From: Achromobacter spanius
GTDB lineage: Bacteria; Pseudomonadota; Gammaproteobacteria; Burkholderiales; Burkholderiaceae_B
Assembly (NCBI RefSeq): GCF_002812705.1
Contig: NZ_CP025030.1
Location: 4,650,001-4,714,000 of the forward strand
Length of the DNA: 64,000 nt
Reading direction: 5' to 3'
The first letter of the stretch is position 1, and every line of letters starts with the position of its first letter. Below, piece after piece: positions 58,665-64,000 of this stretch. The translations under genes and the position numbers were made by a program. Under the pieces are notes generated by a model. It saw only the letters and a list, made by a program, of their open reading frames with translations. It searched no databases and was not told where the DNA came from.

Positions 58665-59618
58665 ATGTCCGACACCCCCGTCCTGCTCAAATCCATCCGC
58701 AGCCATTTCGTGGGCGGCGCCGAGGCCGTGGCGGGCGGCGTGCCGATGCAGCAAAAGCCAGTGGTGGGCAACGCCCCCCGCCTGATCGACATGAATGGCG
58801 GCTACAGCGTCGGCCAGCTGTATGTGCAGGAATACCGGCTGGCCCAGCCGCGCCACCCCTACCCCGTGCTGTTGTGGCATGGCGGCGGGATGACGGGCGC
58901 GCAATGGGAAAGCACGCCGGACGGCCGCCAAGGCTGGCTGTGGCGTCTGCTGCAAGCGGGCTACGACGTGTTCGTGTCCGATGCGCCCGAACGTGGGCGG
59001 GCGTCGTGGGCGATGTACCCGCAGGTGTATGACAGCGCCCCCATCTTCCGGTCCAAGGAAGAAGCCTGGCGCTTGTTCCGTATCGGCCCGGCCACGGGCT
59101 ATGCCCCTGCCGGCCAGCCACGCCACGCCTATCCCGCGCAACAGTTCCCCGTCGACGCCTTCGACAGCTTCGCCAAGCAGTTCGTGCCGCGCTGGCTGAC
59201 GCATGGCGAGATGGCGCTGGATGCCTACCGGCAACTGCTGGACCTGGCCGGCCCTTGCATCGTCATCGGCCACAGCCAGGGCGGCGGCTACGCCACGCTG
59301 CTGGCGCAGGAATACGCCAGCACGGTGCGCGCCGTGGTGGCGCTGGAACCCACCGGCACACCGGCCACGGCCCACGACGCCCTGCCCCCGCAGTTGCTGG
59401 TCTGGGGCGACCACTTTGGCGCGGACGACACCTGGCAGCGCTACCGCGCGCAGACGGACGCCTATTGGAACGCCCTGCGCGCGGCCGGACAGCACGCCGA
59501 CGTGCTGGACCTGCCCGCCACCGGCATCGCCGGCAATTCCCATTTCTGCATGCTGGATCGCAATAGCGACCAGATCGCCGAATTGATCGTCGATTGGCTC
59601 AATCGCAGCCTCGACTAA
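58665..59618 (+). CDS. alpha/beta-hydrolase (esterase)
   Basis: A 317-aa cytoplasmic hydrolase. Oxyanion region is LLWHGGGMTGAQWESTPDG, nucleophile GHSQGGGYAT, Asp in VWGDHFGADDTW and His in AGNSHFCMLDRNSDQ. This subgroup is often found beside Bug receptors. Coupled with the Bug gene 19 bp downstream; control by the divergent LysR is likely. Substrate unknown. Confidence 0.85.
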   Translation: MSDTPVLLKSIRSHFVGGAEAVAGGVPMQQKPVVGNAPRLIDMNGGYSVGQLYVQEYRLAQPRHPYPVLLWHGGGMTGAQWESTPDGRQGWLWRLLQAGYDVFVSDAPERGRASWAMYPQVYDSAPIFRSKEEAWRLFRIGPATGYAPAGQPRHAYPAQQFPVDAFDSFAKQFVPRWLTHGEMALDAYRQLLDLAGPCIVIGHSQGGGYATLLAQEYASTVRAVVALEPTGTPATAHDALPPQLLVWGDHFGADDTWQRYRAQTDAYWNALRAAGQHADVLDLPATGIAGNSHFCMLDRNSDQIAELIVDWLNRSLD

Positions 59619-59637
59619 CCTTCGCCTGGAGACACAG

Positions 59638-60621
59638 ATGACATTCAAGAAAACCACCATCGCCCTGGCGCTGCTGACCGGCGCCACGCTGGCCGCCGGC
59701 GCCGCGTCGGCGCAACAAGCCGCCTACCCCAACAAGCCCGTGCGCCTGATCGTGCCGTTTGCCCCGGGCGGCACCGCCGACATCATCGGCCGCGTGTTCG
59801 CGGCGCAATTGGGCACCGAGCTGGGCGCCACCGTGGTCGTTGAAAACAAGGCCGGCGCCGGCGGCTCGATCGGCACCCGCTACGTGGCGGATGCCGCGCC
59901 CGACGGCTACATCCTGCTGCTGGCCTCGTCCAGCACCCACGGCACCAATCCCGCGGTGTACAAGACGCTGACGTATGACGCCGTGCAGGACTTCACGCCG
60001 ATCACGCAGTTGGTGACGGTGCCGGGCGTGCTGAGCGTCACCAAGGACTTCCCCGCCACCGATTTGAATGCGCTGATCGCAACGTCGAAGGCCAACCCCG
60101 ACAAATACACCTACGCTTCGTCCGGCGCGGGCGGCCTGGGCAACCTGGCGATGGAATTGATGAAGTCGATGACGGGCGCCAAGCTGATGCACATTGCGTA
60201 CCGTGGCGCGGGCCCCGCGTTCACCGATGTGATCAGCGGCCAGGTGTCGATGATCTGGGAACCCGTGCCCGCTTCGCTGCCGTATATCAAGAGTGGCCAG
60301 ATCCGCCCCATCGCCATCGCGGCGGATGTGCGTTCGCCCGAATTGCCCGATACGCCCACATTCAAGGAAGCCGGCCTGCCGCGCTACGAAGCCAACGCCT
60401 GGAACGGCCTGCTGGCGCCCAAGGGCCTGCCGGACGACGTGAAGAAGGCGCTGCACGACGCCTCGGTCAAGGCCCTGAACGCACCCGAAGTCAAAGCCAA
60501 GTTGGCCAACCTGGGCGGCACGGTCGTGGCAGGCTCACCTGAAGCCTTCCAGGAAGTCATCGCCAGCGACGTGAAAAAATGGAAGCACGTCGCGGCGGAC
60601 GCAAACATCCGCCTTGAGTAG
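59638..60621 (+). CDS. Bug-family (TctC) solute receptor
   Basis: A 327-aa periplasmic receptor with a Sec signal peptide (MTFKKTTIALALLTGATLAA, cleaved near GAASA-QQ) and family blocks YPNKPVRLIVPFAPGGTADI and VENKAGAGGSIGTRYVADAA. RBS GGAG. Third Bug receptor in the window; partner of the preceding esterase in uptake and catabolism of an unknown acid. Confidence 0.93.
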   Translation: MTFKKTTIALALLTGATLAAGAASAQQAAYPNKPVRLIVPFAPGGTADIIGRVFAAQLGTELGATVVVENKAGAGGSIGTRYVADAAPDGYILLLASSSTHGTNPAVYKTLTYDAVQDFTPITQLVTVPGVLSVTKDFPATDLNALIATSKANPDKYTYASSGAGGLGNLAMELMKSMTGAKLMHIAYRGAGPAFTDVISGQVSMIWEPVPASLPYIKSGQIRPIAIAADVRSPELPDTPTFKEAGLPRYEANAWNGLLAPKGLPDDVKKALHDASVKALNAPEVKAKLANLGGTVVAGSPEAFQEVIASDVKKWKHVAADANIRLE

Positions 60622-60921
60622 GAGGGGTGAAGCGCGGGAAAGACGGCTGAAGAACCCAAACGTGGAACGCGCGCAACCCATCAAGCAGCGTTGATTGATC
60701 CATCATCCGGGCCATGTCATCACAGCCCGATGATGGGTTTCGCGCGATCGGCGTTTTCTTTCTTTTTGACGTCCGCGCGCGCTGCACCCATCCTACGAGT
60801 CATCCAGCGCGTCAGGATCGTAGGATGGGTGCAGCGCGCGAAAGCCAACAAAAGAACCCCATCGCAGATCGCGCAAACCCATCAAGCGCCCGTATCCGAG
60901 GCGCTTCATGAAGGGACCCGA
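60622..60921. other. 300-bp intergenic region with palindromic repeats
   Basis: No gene. It holds the 23-bp perfect inverted repeat listed separately, nested in a larger imperfect palindrome with GATGGGTTT/AAACCCATC arms (around 60732-60740 and 60877-60885), and two direct copies of an AACCCATCAAGC-like motif (near 60675 and 60877). Confidence 0.6.
60776..60840. repeat. 23-bp perfect inverted repeat (REP-like hairpin)
   Basis: Arms 60776-60798 and 60818-60840 are perfectly complementary with a 19-base loop. The arm contains CTGCACCCATCCTAC. GTAGGATGGGTGC-type elements are widespread intergenic repeats in Proteobacteria. It lies between convergent genes and may act as a bidirectional terminator. 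Confidence 0.85.
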
Positions 60922-62550
60922 TCACCCCCCAATCATCACCGGATCCACACCCCGCCCCAACGCCGGCGCATCCGCATCAATCACCTGCCCGCCGGCCTGC
61001 AACTTGAACACCGCCACCGCCTCGCGCAAACTCTGCGCCTGCGCCTCCAATGACGCAGCCGACGCCGCGGCCTGCTCGACCAGCGCCGCGTTTTGCTGCG
61101 TCACGCTGTCCATCTGCGACACCGCCTGATTCACCTGCTGAATGCCCTGCGACTGCTCTTCCGACGCGCTGGAAATCTCGTTGATGATGTCCGTCACGCG
61201 GCGCACCGACGTCACGATTTCCTGCATCGTGGCACCCGCGGCTTCCACCTGATCCGACCCGATCGACACCTTCTGCACCGACTCGTCGATCAGCCCCTTG
61301 ATCTCTTTGGCCGCCTGCCCGCTGCGTTGCGCCAGGGCGCGCACTTCGCTGGCCACCACGGCAAAGCCCTTGCCTTGCTCGCCGGCCCGCGCCGCTTCCA
61401 CTGCCGCATTCAGCGCCAGGATGTTCGTCTGGAATGCAATCCCGTCGATCACGCCCACAATATCCGCGATGCGCTTGGAGCTATCCGCGATGCCGCGCAT
61501 GGTGCCCACCACGTCGCCCACGGCCTTGCCGCCGCGCGTGGCCACTTCGGACGCCGCCGTCGCCAACTGCGAGGCACTGCGCGAGCTATCGGCGTTGTTC
61601 TTCACCGTGGACGACAGCTCGTCCATGCTGGCGGCGGTTTCTTCCAACGATGCCGCCTGCTGCTCGGTGCGCGATGACAGGTCGATGTTGCCCGCCGCGA
61701 TTTCGCGCGAACCGGTGTGGATCTCTTCCACGCCCACACGCACGGCGGACACGGTGCGGCTCAAGCTGTCCTGCATGCGCTTGACGGCGGCGTACAGCAC
61801 GCCAATCTCGTTGTTGCCACGTTGCTCGATGCGATTGCTCAAGTCGCCGCCGGCGATGCGGTCGAACAAGCGGCCCGCCTCGTGCAGCGGGCGGAACACG
61901 GACCGCGCAAAGATCGCGTACAGGCTCACCACCAACACCGCCACCACCACCAGCAGACAAATCAGCACGACGATCGCGCCGTTGATGCGCGTGGATGCAT
62001 CGCGCGCCACGCGCTGGCCGACGTCATCGGCATAGTCCACGTAGCTCTTGATGGCCTGCGTGAACGCAGTGCCCAACGGCGTGACTTTCTCAAGGTTCAG
62101 CCGGCTGGCGTCTTGCGGCTTGCCCGCGCGAATCGCCGCCACCATCGGCGCGATCGCATCGCGCTGATAGACGTCGTAGGCAGCCAACGCGGCGTCGAAC
62201 AGCGGCTTACCCTGTGCCGACGTCTCGGGCTGCTTGCGCGCCATCTCTATCAAATCAGACGCCCTTTTCGTATAGCCATCCAGACGCTGCATGCTGGTCA
62301 GGCTGTCGATGGACTTCCCTTCCAGCAGCGCGCTTTGCGCGGCCAACAACACCAGGCGGGCGCGCAGCAGTTCGGCGCCTGCGCCATCCACCGCGTTGGC
62401 GCGAACCAGGTTGGTGTCCAGCAGCACTTCGATGGACGTGCGGTTGGACGTCAGTTGCTGATGCACGGCTACGCCTGTCAGCAGGAAAAGCGCGAAGAAG
62501 ACGCCCAGGGCGGTTGTCAGGATTGCGCGGATACTTAAATTCTTGAACAT
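60922..62550 (-). CDS. methyl-accepting chemotaxis protein
   Basis: A 542-aa chemoreceptor. TM1 is at about residues 8-30 ([20 protein letters not shown]), followed by a periplasmic four-helix-bundle-type sensor (about 35-190), TM2 (about 192-214), a HAMP domain (about 215-265) and a signalling domain with the conserved tip [20 protein letters not shown]. No C-terminal NWETF-type pentapeptide, so CheR/CheB probably act without tethering. Ligand unknown. The ATG at 62550 starts at the signal-anchor; the longer frame is not family-like. Confidence 0.93.
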   Translation of the reverse strand: MFKNLSIRAILTTALGVFFALFLLTGVAVHQQLTSNRTSIEVLLDTNLVRANAVDGAGAELLRARLVLLAAQSALLEGKSIDSLTSMQRLDGYTKRASDLIEMARKQPETSAQGKPLFDAALAAYDVYQRDAIAPMVAAIRAGKPQDASRLNLEKVTPLGTAFTQAIKSYVDYADDVGQRVARDASTRINGAIVVLICLLVVVAVLVVSLYAIFARSVFRPLHEAGRLFDRIAGGDLSNRIEQRGNNEIGVLYAAVKRMQDSLSRTVSAVRVGVEEIHTGSREIAAGNIDLSSRTEQQAASLEETAASMDELSSTVKNNADSSRSASQLATAASEVATRGGKAVGDVVGTMRGIADSSKRIADIVGVIDGIAFQTNILALNAAVEAARAGEQGKGFAVVASEVRALAQRSGQAAKEIKGLIDESVQKVSIGSDQVEAAGATMQEIVTSVRRVTDIINEISSASEEQSQGIQQVNQAVSQMDSVTQQNAALVEQAAASAASLEAQAQSLREAVAVFKLQAGGQVIDADAPALGRGVDPVMIGG

Positions 62551-62840
62551 GAAAAGGCCACTCCGGGGGTTGCAGGACGCTCCCCCGGTTAACGGCATCT
62601 TGCAACGAAAAGTTAAATATCTCAGAGCGTTACAAAAGTTTGACAAGGCGCTTCAGGGCGCGAGGCTAATCGCCCCGCAAGGCCCGCCGTTGCTGGATGT
62701 GCGTGATCCGCAGCCCCCACTCCGCCCCACCCCTGCTTGCGGCCTTGAAAAGTATGAACTACGGTCGGTCGGCAATTCAGATGCGAGCAGCCGGGGACCT
62801 TTCAGTCAGATCGACTGAGCAATTACGGGGAGGCATCAAG

Positions 62841-63749
62841 ATGAAGTTGCAGCAAGTGTTCGACTTTCTTGCCGTCACGCAACATGGCAGCGTGCACGCG
62901 GCAGCCCGGGCAACCGGGCAAACCCAACCAGCCTTAACCAAGTCCTTGCGGCGGCTTGAACGCACGCTGGGACTGCCGTTGTTCGACCGGCACGCCAAAG
63001 GCATGCGGCCCAACGACTACGGCAAACGCTTTCTACCCCACGCCCAACACCTGGTTCACGAAACCAAGCGCGCCCGCGACACCATGTCGCAAATGCGCGG
63101 TGAACGGCTGGGCACCGTGCAGTACGGCATCTCGGCGGCGGCATCCGTATTGCTGTCCACATCCGCCATCCACCGCTTCCGGCAGCACTACCCCGAGGTA
63201 GAACTCAGTTGCCGCAGCGGCCTCTATCACACCCTGACGCCGCTGCTGCGCGAAGGCCAACTGGATTTCGCCATTTGTTCGCTGAACGCGGACGACACCG
63301 ATCCGCAGCTCAAGGCGCGCGTGCTGCTGACCAGCCCGTTGGTGATGGCCGCGCGTCGCGACCACCCCTTGGGGCAGGCGCGCAGCTTGCATGAACTACG
63401 CGAGGCGGTATTCGCGGTGGCGGGGCCGCCCGGCCAACCGGGCGCATCGGTCTACCCCGTGTTCAGCCAAGCGGGCCTGGGCACCCCACGGGTGGACATG
63501 CAGACGGATGGCTTGATCGACACGGCCGCGCTGGTGGCAAACAGCGACCGCATGGCCTTGTTGCCCACCGCGTTGATCACCACCGGCCTGTTGCGCGAGC
63601 AACTGGACATCGTGCCCATTGCCGAGCCTCTGCCCAGTTATGTGATTGGCCTGATTCAACGCACCGCGCAGCCTTTGACGCCGGCGGCGGAAGAACTGTC
63701 GACCCAGTTTGAACGCGAAGCCGCCGACCTGCGCACGGCTTCGCCTTGA
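62841..63749 (+). CDS. LysR-family transcriptional regulator
   Basis: A 302-aa LysR protein with HTH (GSVHAAARATGQTQPALTKS) and the effector-binding domain. The ATG at 62841 is preceded by GGGGAGG, a strong RBS; a longer frame to 62697 lacks family sequence. It is divergent from the chemoreceptor gene, with a 290-bp gap that holds nothing else I recognise. Target unknown. Confidence 0.92.
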   Translation: MKLQQVFDFLAVTQHGSVHAAARATGQTQPALTKSLRRLERTLGLPLFDRHAKGMRPNDYGKRFLPHAQHLVHETKRARDTMSQMRGERLGTVQYGISAAASVLLSTSAIHRFRQHYPEVELSCRSGLYHTLTPLLREGQLDFAICSLNADDTDPQLKARVLLTSPLVMAARRDHPLGQARSLHELREAVFAVAGPPGQPGASVYPVFSQAGLGTPRVDMQTDGLIDTAALVANSDRMALLPTALITTGLLREQLDIVPIAEPLPSYVIGLIQRTAQPLTPAAEELSTQFEREAADLRTASP

Positions 63750-63782
63750 GGGGCTAACTTACCGCCCGCGTGTCTGGATGAA

Positions 63783-64000
63783 TTACTTCAACCAGGCGCG
63801 CGCGTTGCGGAAGATGCGCATCCAGGGGCTGTACGCGCCGCCCGTGTCCGCGTTGCCCCATTTTTCGGGCGCCCAAGACATCATGACGTTGCGGGTCACG
63901 CGCTCGGGGTGCGGCATCAAGACCGTGAAGCGGCCATCGGCCGTGGTGACGGAAGTCAGGCCGCCGGGGCTGCCGTTCGGGTTGAACGGATAGGCTTCGG
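63783..64000 (-). CDS. purL: phosphoribosylformylglycinamidine synthase, C-terminal part
   Basis: The last 72 codons of purL, cut by the window end. The reading includes [39 protein letters not shown] and [15 protein letters not shown] before the TAA at 63785-63783. This is the end of the glutamine-amidotransferase domain, with the His and Glu of MPHPE completing its catalytic triad. The enzyme makes formylglycinamidine ribonucleotide in purine synthesis. Convergent with the lysR-type gene. Confidence 0.93.
   Translation of the reverse strand, partial: EAYPFNPNGSPGGLTSVTTADGRFTVLMPHPERVTRNVMMSWAPEKWGNADTGGAYSPWMRIFRNARAWLK

Overview
The window looks like the chromosome of a high-GC betaproteobacterium of the Alcaligenaceae, most likely Achromobacter or a close Bordetella relative. 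The reasons are the C- and G-ending codon use, three Bug-type tripartite-tricarboxylate solute-binding proteins (a family greatly expanded in this group), many LysR/IclR-controlled catabolic operons, and the end of purL at the right edge. I saw no tRNA, rRNA, integrase or CRISPR array. All family names are read from motifs, lengths and gene order without a database search.

Layout. 0.06-1.7 kb: a PHB-depolymerase-type esterase and a ribbon-helix-helix regulator. 1.9-12.6 kb: one long operon of lysR, a FAD/NAD(P) oxidoreductase, a complete peptide/nickel-type ABC importer, a BAAT-type hydrolase and a fused double CMD (AhpD-like) protein. 12.7-14.1 kb: a methyltransferase and a small hypothetical gene with a structured leader.

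14.5-23.9 kb is an AT-richer accessory island. It holds an HTH/GIY-YIG protein, a PARIS-like ATPase/TOPRIM pair (ariA-ariB), an AbpAB-like nuclease/helicase pair whose upstream region carries a perfect LexA-type SOS box beside a candidate promoter, and an IS256-family element with an intact 8-bp target duplication, inserted in the T-tract of the terminator of the neighbouring iclR gene. 24.0-30.5 kb is a divergent catabolic locus (iclR and flavin reductase against a Bug receptor, RidA, amidohydrolase, FAH-family hydrolase, HpaH-like hydratase and HpaI-like aldolase).

30.7-42.4 kb is mixed: a DUF899 protein, an isochorismatase-fold protein without the usual cysteine, a nucleotidyltransferase-like (DUF6932-type) two-gene cassette, small hypotheticals, a SYLF lipoprotein, a GST, a HigBA-type toxin-antitoxin pair with a palindromic operator, a deaminase and a large DUF4034/Sel1-like protein. 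42.5-50 kb: a divergent MurA paralogue, a second BAAT-type hydrolase with a Bug receptor, and a TRAP transporter ending in a strong terminator. 50-55 kb: a lipid-modification operon (two CFA-synthase-family methyltransferases, a DUF1295 membrane protein, a lipocalin) and an alpha/beta-hydrolase lipoprotein. 55.4-64 kb: an M20 peptidase with DUF1415, a LysR/esterase/Bug module, a palindromic intergenic repeat, a chemotaxis receptor, a LysR regulator and the purL 3' end.

The most interesting part is the island. At least two recognisable anti-phage modules sit side by side, one with apparent SOS control, next to an uncharacterised GIY-YIG gene.
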